A stretch of DNA of 64,000 bases, from contig OZ223308.1 in assembly GCA_965140765.1 (NCBI GenBank), forward strand, positions 806,001 through 870,000. The letters run 5' to 3'. This DNA comes from Sunxiuqinia sp963678245. Its GTDB lineage: Bacteria; Bacteroidota; Bacteroidia; Bacteroidales; Prolixibacteraceae. Positions 9,379 through 18,741 of the stretch are shown here, one piece after another (positions within the stretch are counted from its first letter, which is position 1; each line of letters opens with the position of its first letter). The notes below the pieces were generated by a model. That model ran no database searches, was not told the DNA's origin, and was given only the letters and a program-made list of their open reading frames with translations. Made by a program: the position numbers and the translations under genes.

Positions 9379-11628
9379 ATGAAAACAACATTTCTATTTT
9401 TAATCGGATTGCTAGTTTCAATCGGGGCTGTAGCAGCCGTTTCTCCAGAGAAAGATGAACAAACAGAGAAGAAGATAGAGGAACTCATTTCAAAAATGAC
9501 ACTGGATGAAAAATTGGGACAGATGGCTCAGTTTGATCCAGGACAATTTGGAAGTGACGAGAAAACCAAACAAGCCATTAAAGATGGAAAAGTTGGCTCT
9601 ATATTAAACTTAGTTGGAGCAAAAAGAATTAATGAATTACAGCGGGTTGCTGTTGAAGAAAGCCGTTTGGGAATTCCGATTATCATTGGTCGCGATGTGA
9701 TTCACGGCTATCGGACGATTACACCGATTCCTTTGGGAATGGCAGCTAGCTGGAATGCTGAGCTGACAACCAGAACAATGACTGTGGCTGCAGAAGAAGC
9801 AGCAGCCGAAGGAATCCATTGGACGTTTGCACCTATGATTGATGTGTCTCGCGATCCCCGCTGGGGCCGTATTGCCGAAAGTTGTGGCGAAGACACCTAT
9901 CTTTCGTCGGTAATGGCAAAAGCAATGGTGCAGGGTTTTCAAGGTGACGATTTAAGCGATCCGAAAACCATTGCAGCTTGTGCAAAACACTATGTTGGTT
10001 ACGGTGCAGCGGAAGGCGGTCGCGATTACAACACCACTTATATTCCCGTAAATCAACTTCGAAATGACTACTTACCTCCTTTTAAAGCGGCTACTGATGC
10101 TGGTGTCGCCACATTTATGTCAGGCTTTAATGATTTAAATGGTGTTCCTGTGAGTGGAAACGAGTTTACACTTAAAACGATCTTACGCGAAGAGTGGGGC
10201 TTTGACGGTATGGTGGTAAGCGATTGGGCGTCGATCGCCGAGATGATTGCTCACGGATATGCAAAAGACACCAAAGAAGCCGGCTATAAAGCCCTTCGAG
10301 CTGGCGTTGATATGGAGATGGTTAGTCGGTGTTATTTGGATAATGTTCAGGAACTACTGGATGAAGGCAAGATTGAGATGGCAACCATTGACAAGTATGT
10401 TGGTAATATCTTGCGTGTCAAATTTCGTTTGGGACTATTTGATCATCCATATACTGATGAGACATTGGCAGAAAAGACGATCCTTTCAGAAGAACATAAA
10501 GAGATTGCCAAAGAAGCAGCAAGTGAAAGTTTTGTATTGCTTCAAAACAAAAACGAAATTCTACCCCTATCAAACGAAATTAGTTCCGTGGCTGTAATCG
10601 GCCCATTGGCTGATGCACCACACGATCAAATGGGAACGTGGGTATTTGACGGTAAAAAGGAAAATACGGTTACTCCTTATGCTGCCTTAACTAAAATGTT
10701 AGGAGCAAGTAAAGTGAATTTCGCTAAAGGATTAGAAACCAGCCGAACAAAAAGTACAGAAGGATTTGCTGCGGCCGTTGATGCAGCGGAAAAGTCTGAT
10801 GTTGTGCTGTTGTTTTTAGGCGAAGAATCAATCCTTTCAGGGGAGGCTCATAGCTTAGCCGATTTAAATCTTCGTGGTGCACAGTCGCAGCTGCTGAATG
10901 CTATGAAAGAAACTGGCAAACCAGTGGTATTGGTCATTATGGCCGGACGTCAGCTGACCATTGAAGATGCTTTAGGGAAAGCCGACGCAATTTTGTACGC
11001 ATGGGCTCCTGGAACAATGGGAGGACCAGCTCTTGCTGAAATGATCTTTGGAGAAACAGTTCCGTCTGGAAAATTGCCCGTCACTTTTCCAAAAACAGTG
11101 GGTCAAATTCCAATTTATTACAACCATAAAAATACAGGGAGACCAGCTAATTATGACAATTGGACTCACATCGATAAAATTCCGGTCGAAGCAGGGCAAA
11201 CCTCACTGGGAAATACATCTCATTACCTGGATGCAGGATTTGAGCCACTTTTCCCATTCGGATACGGTTTGAGCTATACAACGTTTGATTATTCTGATCT
11301 GGAGTTATCATCTAAAACAATGGAAGTAGATGGCTCCATTATCGTTTCTGTAAACCTAAAAAATACTGGAAAATATGAAGGCTCTGAGGTGGTGCAATTA
11401 TACGTTCGCGACCGTTTCGGAAGTTTGACGCGTCCGGTAAAACAACTAAAAGGATACAAAAAAGTAAGTCTAAAACCAGATGAAACCAAACAGGTAACAC
11501 TGACTTTGAGCGCAAAAGATTTAGAGTTCTTTAATGGGATTGACTATGTAATAGAGCCCGGTGATTTTGATATTTGGGTGGGAACCAGTTCAAAAGAAGG
11601 ATTGCATGATGAATTTTCAATCAATTAG
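9379..11628 (+). CDS. GH3 beta-glucosidase
   Basis: 749 residues with a cleavable signal peptide (about 1-20). The GH3 N-terminal barrel (about 35-360) includes GRDVIHGYRTITPIPLGMAA, the substrate-binding KHY (203-205) and the nucleophile motif with Asp282 (GMVVSDWAS). The GH3 C-terminal domain (about 385-610, VLLQNKNEILPLS, VLVIMAGRQ) and the fibronectin-III-like domain (about 660-735, GSEVVQLYVRD) follow. The architecture matches BglX-type periplasmic exo-beta-glucosidases, which release glucose from short beta-glucans. In this locus it would finish oligosaccharides imported by SusCD. Linkage preference cannot be read from the sequence. Confidence 0.93.
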   Translation: MKTTFLFLIGLLVSIGAVAAVSPEKDEQTEKKIEELISKMTLDEKLGQMAQFDPGQFGSDEKTKQAIKDGKVGSILNLVGAKRINELQRVAVEESRLGIPIIIGRDVIHGYRTITPIPLGMAASWNAELTTRTMTVAAEEAAAEGIHWTFAPMIDVSRDPRWGRIAESCGEDTYLSSVMAKAMVQGFQGDDLSDPKTIAACAKHYVGYGAAEGGRDYNTTYIPVNQLRNDYLPPFKAATDAGVATFMSGFNDLNGVPVSGNEFTLKTILREEWGFDGMVVSDWASIAEMIAHGYAKDTKEAGYKALRAGVDMEMVSRCYLDNVQELLDEGKIEMATIDKYVGNILRVKFRLGLFDHPYTDETLAEKTILSEEHKEIAKEAASESFVLLQNKNEILPLSNEISSVAVIGPLADAPHDQMGTWVFDGKKENTVTPYAALTKMLGASKVNFAKGLETSRTKSTEGFAAAVDAAEKSDVVLLFLGEESILSGEAHSLADLNLRGAQSQLLNAMKETGKPVVLVIMAGRQLTIEDALGKADAILYAWAPGTMGGPALAEMIFGETVPSGKLPVTFPKTVGQIPIYYNHKNTGRPANYDNWTHIDKIPVEAGQTSLGNTSHYLDAGFEPLFPFGYGLSYTTFDYSDLELSSKTMEVDGSIIVSVNLKNTGKYEGSEVVQLYVRDRFGSLTRPVKQLKGYKKVSLKPDETKQVTLTLSAKDLEFFNGIDYVIEPGDFDIWVGTSSKEGLHDEFSIN

Positions 11629-11649
11629 CAGATATCAACTAAACTTAAA

Positions 11650-11694
11650 ATCGTCTATGGTCAGGTTTATAATAAACGCCTGGTCATAGACGAT
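11650..11694 (+). repeat. Long inverted repeat between the GH3 and GH5 genes
   Basis: ATCGTCTATGGTCAGG (11650-11665) pairs with CCTGGTCATAGACGAT (11679-11694). The 16-bp stem contains two G-U wobbles in RNA and has a 13-base AT-rich loop that could pair further. It is not followed by a T-run on the + strand, so it is not a classical terminator. It more probably acts as an intercistronic processing or stability hairpin. Confidence 0.6.
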
Positions 11695-11710
11695 AAACTA
11701 AAAACACACA

Positions 11711-14419
11711 ATGAACATAAACGTTAAAATTACGATCCTTTTGTTGGTCATTTCACAGTGGGTTTCTGCCCAATACTTACATGTGGATGGCAAAGATATC
11801 GTTGAAGGTGATGGTGAAAATTTTATTTTGAAAGGAATTGGAACCGGGAACTGGATGTTGATGGAGGGCTATATGATGAAGACGGACGGTTTTGCCGGAA
11901 CTCAACATGAAATTAGAGCTAAACTGGAAGAAACAATTGGAACCGAAAAGACCAATATTTTTTACGATACCTGGCTAGCCAATCATTTCACGAAAACCGA
12001 TGTTGATTCAATGAAAGCATGGGGTTTTAATAGCGTTCGGGTTGCTATGCACTATAAATGGTTTACCCTGCCAATTGAAGACGAATTAACTCCTGGTGAA
12101 AATACATGGCTGGTTAAAGGGTTCAAAATGATCGATAACCTGCTGGATTGGTGCGAGGCCAACGAAATGTACCTGATATTGGATCTGCATGGTGCACCGG
12201 GCGGCCAAGGCTCAAACGCTGACATCTCAGACTATGATCCTTCCAAACCATCGCTTTGGGAGAGCCAGGCCAACAAAGATAAAACAGTGGCGTTATGGAG
12301 AAGATTGGCCGAGAGGTATAGCAGTGAGCCATGGATCGGTGGATATGACTTGATTAACGAAACCAACTGGACGTTTCCTGAGGGTAATAATTCGCAAATG
12401 CGTGAGCTTTTCGGTCGTATTACCGATGCCATAAGAGAGGTGGACACCAACCATATTCTATTTATTGAAGGAAATAGCTGGGCCAATGATTTCTCTGGAT
12501 TAACCCCCCCCTGGGATGATAACATGGCCTATAGCTTTCATAAGTATTGGAGCGGCACGTCAACTGCTGATCTGGACTGGGTTTTAACAATCAGAGATGA
12601 GCACAATGTACCGATTTGGATGGGTGAGTCCGGGGAGAACTCAAATACCTGGTTCACCGAGTTTATTACGACATGTGAAACTAATAATATTGGTTGGTCG
12701 TGGTGGCCGGTAAAAAAGAACGGAATTAACAATGTGTTGAATGTTCCTATCAATAGAGCATATGAAGATTTAGTAAAATATTGGAAGGGTGAAATTACAA
12801 CGGCACCAACTGAAATCAAAGCTTATAATGCGGTGATGCAGTGGGCCGAAAATCATAAAATAGAGAACTGCACCGTGCAGTACGATGTGATTGATGCCAT
12901 GATGAGACAGCCGCATACCGATGCGGTGATTCCGTTCAAACAACACCAGTTGTCAGAGCCTGTTTTCTTTAGTGAGTTTGATCTAGGGAAAAATGGGATT
13001 GCTTACTTTGACAAAGATGTAGCAAACTACGGTGGAGAATGGAATGACTGGAATACCGGATGGGGATTGCGGAATGATGGTGTGGATATTGAAGCCATCC
13101 AGGGTTCAGAAGATATTACAAATGGTTATAATGTAGGATGGACTGAAAAAGATGAGTGGATGCAATATTCGCTCAGTGCCGATTCAACAGCTATTTATAC
13201 CCTTTTGGTACGACACGCTTCCGGCGGAAGCGGATCAAAAATGCACATCGAAGTTAATGGAGCTAATGTTTCCGGAGAGTTAGATTTGCCGGCAACTGGA
13301 GGATGGCAAAAATGGGAGACTGCTACTTTTGAAAACCTAGTCATTCCGGGAGGTAATATCAATATTAAATGTATAATTGACGGAGGAAGCTCAAACCTCA
13401 GCTATTTCAAATTTACCAATCCAAAGTCTGCTAAGGATATTGATTTTAAAGCTTCGTCTGCCCGTACCTCTGAAGATGGATTTGAGGTTCACATCGCTTT
13501 AAACAAGAATATTACAAATACCGATGATGAGTTGACTTTGAGCGATTTTGAGTTGATGATTGATGAAAACCCAGTTAGCTTGGAGTCAGTCAGCAAAGAT
13601 TTGGCTTTATCCAATGTACTTATTTTAACTCATGATACAAAAGTATATTCAGATAACGAAATTACAGTCTCCTACAACGGAGCATCGATAAAATCAGGAA
13701 CACAAGACTTGACTGCATTTTCCGACTTGGCAGTTCAAAACAGACTTCCTGTTACTCATGCGATTCCCGGAAAAATACAGGCTGAAGACTTTTATTATAA
13801 CAAGGGATTTACGCTCGAAGATTGCAATGATATCGGAGGAGGAAAGAATACCGCGTATGCTGCTGCTGATAAGTACTTGGATTATGAGGTGCATGTAACT
13901 AAAGCCGGTAGTTACAAATTAGATTATCGGGTAGCAACTGAAAAGCCTGGTGCTGAATTAGTCGTGCAGGTTGGAGATGGAGAAAGCTTCATTTCCCTCG
14001 ATACGATAAGGTTTTCGGTTACCGGAGGATGGCAAAACTGGGAAATTCAGTCGACCAGTATTCATCTTGAAGAGGGGTATTATTTTATCCGAATGTTGGT
14101 TAAACAGGGAGAGCACAATCTCAACTGGTTCGAGTTTGATTTTAGTACAGCAACCTCAGACATAAAAAAAGAGGAAGATGGATACCGCATTTATCCAAAT
14201 CCTGCAATAAATAAGCTACACGTCATTTTTGATGAAGCTCCGAAGTCGGTCTATCAATTACGCATTTGTAACCTGTTTGGAGAGGTCCTAAAAACAAAGC
14301 AATCACAGCAAACCAATAAAGCAGTTCTCAATATAAATGGATTGCCGGGGGGGATCTATTTTTTGCAAATTGAAGGAGACAAAAAATACATGAGCAAAAG
14401 GTTTATAGTAATGAACTAG
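11711..14419 (+). CDS. GH5 glucanase with two CBM6-like domains and a T9SS sorting domain
   Basis: 902 residues. Signal peptide (1-20, WVSAQ), then a GH5 catalytic barrel (about 22-375) with LDLHGAPGGQ, the acid/base Glu217 in LINETNW and the nucleophile Glu306 in IWMGESGE. Two beta-sandwich modules follow, both CBM6-like with the family's G-G-W-Q-x-W motif: about 415-575 (GGWQKWETATF) and about 690-820 (GKIQAEDF ... GGWQNWEIQS). The C-terminus (about 830-902, YRIYPNPAINKL ... GGIYFLQI) is a type A T9SS sorting domain, so the enzyme is secreted to the surface or medium. GH5 members of this kind include exo- and endo-beta-glucanases; activity on beta-1,3- or beta-1,6-linked glucan is inferred from context. 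Confidence 0.88.
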   Translation: MNINVKITILLLVISQWVSAQYLHVDGKDIVEGDGENFILKGIGTGNWMLMEGYMMKTDGFAGTQHEIRAKLEETIGTEKTNIFYDTWLANHFTKTDVDSMKAWGFNSVRVAMHYKWFTLPIEDELTPGENTWLVKGFKMIDNLLDWCEANEMYLILDLHGAPGGQGSNADISDYDPSKPSLWESQANKDKTVALWRRLAERYSSEPWIGGYDLINETNWTFPEGNNSQMRELFGRITDAIREVDTNHILFIEGNSWANDFSGLTPPWDDNMAYSFHKYWSGTSTADLDWVLTIRDEHNVPIWMGESGENSNTWFTEFITTCETNNIGWSWWPVKKNGINNVLNVPINRAYEDLVKYWKGEITTAPTEIKAYNAVMQWAENHKIENCTVQYDVIDAMMRQPHTDAVIPFKQHQLSEPVFFSEFDLGKNGIAYFDKDVANYGGEWNDWNTGWGLRNDGVDIEAIQGSEDITNGYNVGWTEKDEWMQYSLSADSTAIYTLLVRHASGGSGSKMHIEVNGANVSGELDLPATGGWQKWETATFENLVIPGGNINIKCIIDGGSSNLSYFKFTNPKSAKDIDFKASSARTSEDGFEVHIALNKNITNTDDELTLSDFELMIDENPVSLESVSKDLALSNVLILTHDTKVYSDNEITVSYNGASIKSGTQDLTAFSDLAVQNRLPVTHAIPGKIQAEDFYYNKGFTLEDCNDIGGGKNTAYAAADKYLDYEVHVTKAGSYKLDYRVATEKPGAELVVQVGDGESFISLDTIRFSVTGGWQNWEIQSTSIHLEEGYYFIRMLVKQGEHNLNWFEFDFSTATSDIKKEEDGYRIYPNPAINKLHVIFDEAPKSVYQLRICNLFGEVLKTKQSQQTNKAVLNINGLPGGIYFLQIEGDKKYMSKRFIVMN

Positions 14420-14527
14420 TCTTAACAATTGAAAGTATGGAACGAGCATGGAAAAATATTCAAACACAAAAGTGTGATTATTTAAAGCGGATTCCATGTG
14501 TTGCAAAAAAGAAACAATTATAAACAC

Positions 14528-15358
14528 ATGAAATTAAATGAGTTGTCGTTGGTTTCTGTTTTGTTTATTCTGATATTCGGAATAGCTTGTAATTCAGAAA
14601 AAAAGAAAAAGGATGAAAGTAGTCAGGATGGCTATAAACTGGTATGGGCAGATGAGTTTGATTATGAGGGGTTGCCTGATTCATCCAAATGGAGCTATGA
14701 TACCAAAGGAAATGAATGGGGTTGGGGTAATAATGAGGAACAGTATTATACCAGCCGTCGTATGGCAAATTCAGAGGTAAAAGATGGCAAGCTGTATATT
14801 ACCGCAATCAAAGAAAATTACAAGGATCATAAGTTTACGTCAGCAAGATTAATAACAAAAGGTAAAGGCGATTGGCTGTATGGAAAAGTTGAGGTGTGTG
14901 CAAAGCTTCCCGAAGGGCGTGGTTTGTGGCCTGCTATTTGGATGTTGCCTACTGATGGGGAGTATGGTAGCTGGCCGAATAGTGGGGAAATTGATATCAT
15001 GGAAAATGTGGGTTACATGCCGGATACGATTTTGGCCACCGCACATACTCAGGCCTACAATCACAAAATCAATACCCAGCGTGGTGATACAATCGTTGTG
15101 CCGACCTGTTACGACCGATACCATTTGTATCAGTTGGAGTGGGAACCTGAACAATATCGGGTTTTTGTTGACGGGGAGCATGTATTCACGTTTGAAAACG
15201 AAGGAACAGGCTACAAAGAATGGCCGTTTGACAAACCGTTTCATTTGCTATTGAACGTGGCAGTTGGCGGTAACTGGGGAGGAACAAAAGGAATTGATTA
15301 TTCCATATTCCCTCGATCAATGGAGGTGGATTACGTCCGGGTGTATCAAAAAATATAA
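14528..15358 (+). CDS. GH16 endo-beta-1,3-glucanase (laminarinase-type), lipoprotein
   Basis: 276 residues from ATG 14528. An ATG 30 bases upstream would add ten polar residues in front of a good lipoprotein signal, so the inner start is preferred. Lipidated Cys21 (FGIACNSE) predicts an anchored protein. The GH16 domain fills about 36-276: KLVWADEFDYEG, the aromatic WPAIWMLPTDGEYG and the catalytic GEIDIMEN, with nucleophile Glu154, Asp156 and acid/base Glu159. The methionine-bulged active site is the form found in laminarinases and lichenases. Seven bases separate it from the GH128 gene, indicating co-transcription. It probably cuts the glucan at the cell surface. Confidence 0.92.
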   Translation: MKLNELSLVSVLFILIFGIACNSEKKKKDESSQDGYKLVWADEFDYEGLPDSSKWSYDTKGNEWGWGNNEEQYYTSRRMANSEVKDGKLYITAIKENYKDHKFTSARLITKGKGDWLYGKVEVCAKLPEGRGLWPAIWMLPTDGEYGSWPNSGEIDIMENVGYMPDTILATAHTQAYNHKINTQRGDTIVVPTCYDRYHLYQLEWEPEQYRVFVDGEHVFTFENEGTGYKEWPFDKPFHLLLNVAVGGNWGGTKGIDYSIFPRSMEVDYVRVYQKI

Positions 15359-15364
15359 GAAATA

Positions 15365-16405
15365 ATGAAATCAGCACTTTTCATGGTGCTTTTATGGATC
15401 GCTTGCGGAACGGTTTATGGACAAAGTCAGAAGAGAGGAATGGCATATGGACATCATTCGCCGGAAGACTTACAGGTTTTGTCTCCCGAAATAAGCTGGT
15501 GGTATAATTGGGTGGAGACTCCGGAAAATTCAGTTGTTAATGTTTTTGGAAACTATGGTTTTGAGTTTGTCCCGATGACATGGAATGGAAATCTCAATGA
15601 AACGAAGCTTCGAAATTTCCTGAAAGCTAAATACCTTCTGGCGTTTAACGAGCCAAATTTTTTAGAACAAGCGAATATGAAACCGTCGGAAGTTGCTGCT
15701 CAATGGCCGAGGCTTGAAGCGATCGCCGACGAATTCAATTTGAAGATAGTAGCCCCCGCAGTTAACTATTGCGGTGAGTGTGTAACTGAAAATGGCACTA
15801 CGTACACTGATCCGTTTCAATATTTAGACGACTTTTTTGAAGTATGTCCTGATTGTCGAGTAGATCATATTGCGGTGCACAGCTACATGAACACTGTGAG
15901 TGCACTGCAGTGGTATATTGGTAAATTTAAGAAATACGAAAAGCCGATTTGGTTAACCGAATTTGCCGGTTGGGAATACAATGATAACATTAATGATGTG
16001 AACGACCAGATTAGTTTTATGATTGGAGCTGTAGATTTTTTAGAGGCTGATCCCGACGTATTCCGCTACGCCTGGTTTATAGGAAGGCGAGACGGGATCA
16101 ATTCGTTCCCGTATATCGATTTGCTTGGCGCTAACGGAGTCTTAACCCAGTTGGGCGAAGTGTATAAACAAATGCCAACCCACGATGCAGATCAGGTGGT
16201 AGAAATTCCGGCAACCATTGAGGCTGAAGCCTATAATAAAATGGCATTTTATTGGAGAAGACATCGGATAATATCGGTTTTGCCAATGTGGGGTATATTG
16301 ATGCCGGAGATTGGTTGGAATATAAAATACAAGTGGATCATACCAGTGATTATGCGATCGCCTTTCGGCTGGCTTCAACAAAAATATCAAGCTTGCAGGT
16401 CTTGA
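15365..16405 (+). CDS. GH128 endo-beta-1,3-glucanase, catalytic part (reading frame broken near its C-terminus)
   Basis: 346 residues as read. Signal peptide (1-20, GTVYGQ), then a GH128 (Asl1-like glycosyl hydrolase) barrel at about 24-275. The acid/base is Glu96 in LAFNEPNFL and the nucleophile Glu199 in PIWLTEFAGWEY. GH128 enzymes are endo-beta-1,3-glucanases, which fits the locus. After EIPATIEAEAYNKMA, the beginning of a CBM6 module, the frame is lost at about 16247-16250 and 20-odd unrelated residues follow before a stop. The rest of the CBM6 and a T9SS sorting domain continue in the -1 frame (16240-16830). One extra T in the TTTT run would restore a single protein of 488 residues. Confidence 0.85.
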   Translation: MKSALFMVLLWIACGTVYGQSQKRGMAYGHHSPEDLQVLSPEISWWYNWVETPENSVVNVFGNYGFEFVPMTWNGNLNETKLRNFLKAKYLLAFNEPNFLEQANMKPSEVAAQWPRLEAIADEFNLKIVAPAVNYCGECVTENGTTYTDPFQYLDDFFEVCPDCRVDHIAVHSYMNTVSALQWYIGKFKKYEKPIWLTEFAGWEYNDNINDVNDQISFMIGAVDFLEADPDVFRYAWFIGRRDGINSFPYIDLLGANGVLTQLGEVYKQMPTHDADQVVEIPATIEAEAYNKMAFYWRRHRIISVLPMWGILMPEIGWNIKYKWIIPVIMRSPFGWLQQKYQACRS

Positions 16406-16830
16406 TAGATGACGAAATAGAATTGACGCAGAGCATAACAAATACGAATGGTTGGCAGAATTGGAAAACACTTAGCAGTTCAATTCATCTGCCATCCGGA
16501 ACTCATAAGATACGACTAAAGGCAGGGAGTGATGGCTTTAATATGAATTGGTTTAAAATAGGAAATGTCACAAGCAATGAGACTGAAATTCAGAATGCTA
16601 AGCAGGGTGTAAAATTGTTTCCAAATCCTGGAGATGGTATTTTTCAAATTCAATGCAATCAAGAAATTTCTGCATTTCTGGTTTTTAACTTGGTTGGCAG
16701 TCAGATCGCCAGACTTGAGTTTTCAAATACAATTGATTTGAGCCACCTGAAAGCGGGAATATATTTTCTGAAAGCGCTAAGCAGTCAGGGGGATGTTTTA
16801 TCAACCAAAAAGCTTATAATTCGTCATTAG
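16240..16830 (+). pseudogene. CBM6 remainder and T9SS sorting domain of the frameshifted GH128 gene
   Basis: This frame opens after a TAA at 16237-16239 and continues the CBM6 module begun in the previous feature (LLEKTSDNIGFANVGYIDAG, NGWQNWKTLSSSIHL, MNWFKIGN, roughly the first 105 residues), followed by a type A sorting domain (VKLFPNPGDGIFQIQ ... LKAGIYFLKAL ... KLIIRH). There is no convincing independent start: the first candidate is a TTG at 16252 in the middle of the CBM, and no signal peptide is present. It is therefore the severed C-terminus of the GH128 protein, or the result of a sequencing error in a homopolymer. Without it, the GH128 product as read has no T9SS signal. Confidence 0.8.
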
Positions 16831-16869
16831 AACAAAAGCTACTCATGTTAAACAGTGTAATTTAAACGT

Positions 16870-18651
16870 ATGATTCGATATCAGTTAAAAATAGTTTTTC
16901 TCTTGGTAGCCATAATTATCATTGCATATGGAAGTCGGGCGCAGGAAACAGCATGTGAGAGCCTGGTTTGGAGTGACGAGTTCGATGCCGACGGGGCTCC
17001 ATCGACAGCTAAATGGAATTACGACACTGGCGGTGGGGGCTGGGGAAATAACGAATTACAAACTTATACGAACAACCGGACAAATTCATGGGTTGAAAAT
17101 GGTCTTTTGCACATTAAAGCCACGAAGGCGAGTGGCAGTTGGACTTCGGCAAGATTGGTAACACGGGCTAAAGGCGATTGGTTATACGGACGTATTGAAG
17201 TGAAAGCAAAACTTCCCTCAAGGAAAGGTACTTGGCCTGCTATTTGGATGTTACCTACCGATTGGGAATATGGTGGCTGGCCTGCGAGTGGCGAAATAGA
17301 CATCATGGAGCACGTCGGATACGATCCTGGGGTGGTGCATGGAACCATTCATACAGAAGCCTATAATCACGGTATTGGCACACAAAAAGGGGGAAGCATT
17401 ACGGTTGACGATGCCATGTCTGTTTTTCATGTTTATGCTATTGAATGGACAGCTGAAGCCGTGAAGTGGTATGTTGATGATCAGCTGTATTTTACCTTCA
17501 ATAATGAAAATAAAACCTATAAAGAATGGCCTTTTGATAAACGCTTTCATTTGTTACTAAATATCGCCATTGGCGGCGACTGGGGAGGGGCTCAGGGCAT
17601 TGATCCAAACCTGACTGAAGCCGTGATGGAGGTTGACTATGTCCGGGTTTACAACGATAAAATGGCTCAGCCTGTCATTCAGGGGCCAACAATCAATGCA
17701 GCGGGCGATGAGCCAACTTATTCTGTTGACGCTGTTCAGGGGGCTCAATACAAATGGCATTTTCCGGAGGGAGTAGCGGTAATTAGTGGAGAAGGTACAA
17801 GTTCTGCTTCAGTACGTTGGAACGATTCGCCCGGTGATATTCAGGTGGAAGTTTTTACGAGTTGTGATACGGTTGTGTCCGATATCTTTCATGTAAACTA
17901 CCTAAATAAACCAGAGTCGGGTCAGTTGGAAATTTCAATTCTGAATGAAGACCAAGAGTTGCTTTGGGGAGCAACTCCTGGCTCTGACAATACAGTAGGC
18001 TTGTCGGAAGAGGATGGAAATCTGGCTGTTGCATTTCAGATAAGTAAGCCATCTCAGAGTCCTTCTATTTATTATGATTTTGATGGTTTGGTCGACTTGT
18101 CTGAAATTAACCAATTGGCTTTCGACCTGAAAGTTGATCCAATAAATCCACCTTCTAGCATGCGGATTGATTTGGTTGACGTGAATGGCAGTGTCAAACT
18201 TTCGGACCTGTTCAAAATTGATTCGTTTGAATTGGACGACTCTTTTCATACTTACAGTCATCTGTTTACAGCAAATTCTGATGGTTCCTTTCGGATTGAT
18301 CGGATGGCACAGATCCGTGTGTATTTCAATTATGGTATTTTTGGAAAAAGTGGAAGTGGAGCCTTTCAACTAAAAAATATGCGCATGCAAGTTCCGGTCA
18401 ATACTGCAATGGAAGAGCTGATATCGGCTAGTGAGTTCAAGGTTTTTCCTGTTCCTGCTAGCGAGTTTGTCACGATCACTTCTACTTCATTGATTCATGA
18501 AATCCAGCTTTATTCATTGCAAGGGAATTTGATTCTGTCAAAAAGTGATATTAAAGATAAAAGCTATCAGCTGTACCTAGGGCAGCTGACTCCCGGAGTT
18601 TATCTGTTAAAAATAAACGGACAGAACATCCGACGCATTTTGCTTCAATAA
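16870..18651 (+). CDS. GH16 endo-beta-1,3-glucanase with PKD-like and carbohydrate-binding-like modules, T9SS-secreted
   Basis: 593 residues. Signal peptide (1-24, GSRAQ) and a GH16 domain (about 28-270) with WPAIWMLPTDWEYG and GEIDIMEHVG: nucleophile Glu142, Asp144, acid/base Glu147. A PKD-like Ig domain follows (about 275-355, YKWHFPEGVAVISGEG), then a beta-sandwich module (about 360-510) resembling carbohydrate-binding domains, and a type A T9SS sorting domain (about 520-593, FKVFPVPASEFVTI ... LTPGVYLLKIN). The catalytic domain is very similar to that of the GH16 lipoprotein at 14528, suggesting paralogues with different cellular addresses: one anchored, one exported by T9SS. It is the last gene of the glucan locus. 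Confidence 0.9.
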   Translation: MIRYQLKIVFLLVAIIIIAYGSRAQETACESLVWSDEFDADGAPSTAKWNYDTGGGGWGNNELQTYTNNRTNSWVENGLLHIKATKASGSWTSARLVTRAKGDWLYGRIEVKAKLPSRKGTWPAIWMLPTDWEYGGWPASGEIDIMEHVGYDPGVVHGTIHTEAYNHGIGTQKGGSITVDDAMSVFHVYAIEWTAEAVKWYVDDQLYFTFNNENKTYKEWPFDKRFHLLLNIAIGGDWGGAQGIDPNLTEAVMEVDYVRVYNDKMAQPVIQGPTINAAGDEPTYSVDAVQGAQYKWHFPEGVAVISGEGTSSASVRWNDSPGDIQVEVFTSCDTVVSDIFHVNYLNKPESGQLEISILNEDQELLWGATPGSDNTVGLSEEDGNLAVAFQISKPSQSPSIYYDFDGLVDLSEINQLAFDLKVDPINPPSSMRIDLVDVNGSVKLSDLFKIDSFELDDSFHTYSHLFTANSDGSFRIDRMAQIRVYFNYGIFGKSGSGAFQLKNMRMQVPVNTAMEELISASEFKVFPVPASEFVTITSTSLIHEIQLYSLQGNLILSKSDIKDKSYQLYLGQLTPGVYLLKINGQNIRRILLQ

Positions 18652-18741
18652 ATCGTTAAACTTAGCTTCCAATTTTCTGTTACAAGAAATACATTGAATA
18701 GATTTGTGACAACGTATAATTGAAATAGAAAATTGACTAAC

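Noticed and set aside
14498..14527. Upstream ATG as start of the GH16 lipoprotein
   Set aside because: It would place ten mostly polar residues before a typical lipoprotein signal peptide, which starts properly at 14528.
16241..16253. Programmed -1 frameshift as the explanation for the split GH128 gene
   Set aside because: The site reads A TTT TAT in the zero frame, not a canonical X XXY YYZ slippery heptamer, and no obvious stimulating hairpin follows; mutation or sequencing error is simpler.
17935..18369. 144-codon open frame on the minus strand
   Set aside because: It lies opposite the GH16 gene and shows no domain or start context.
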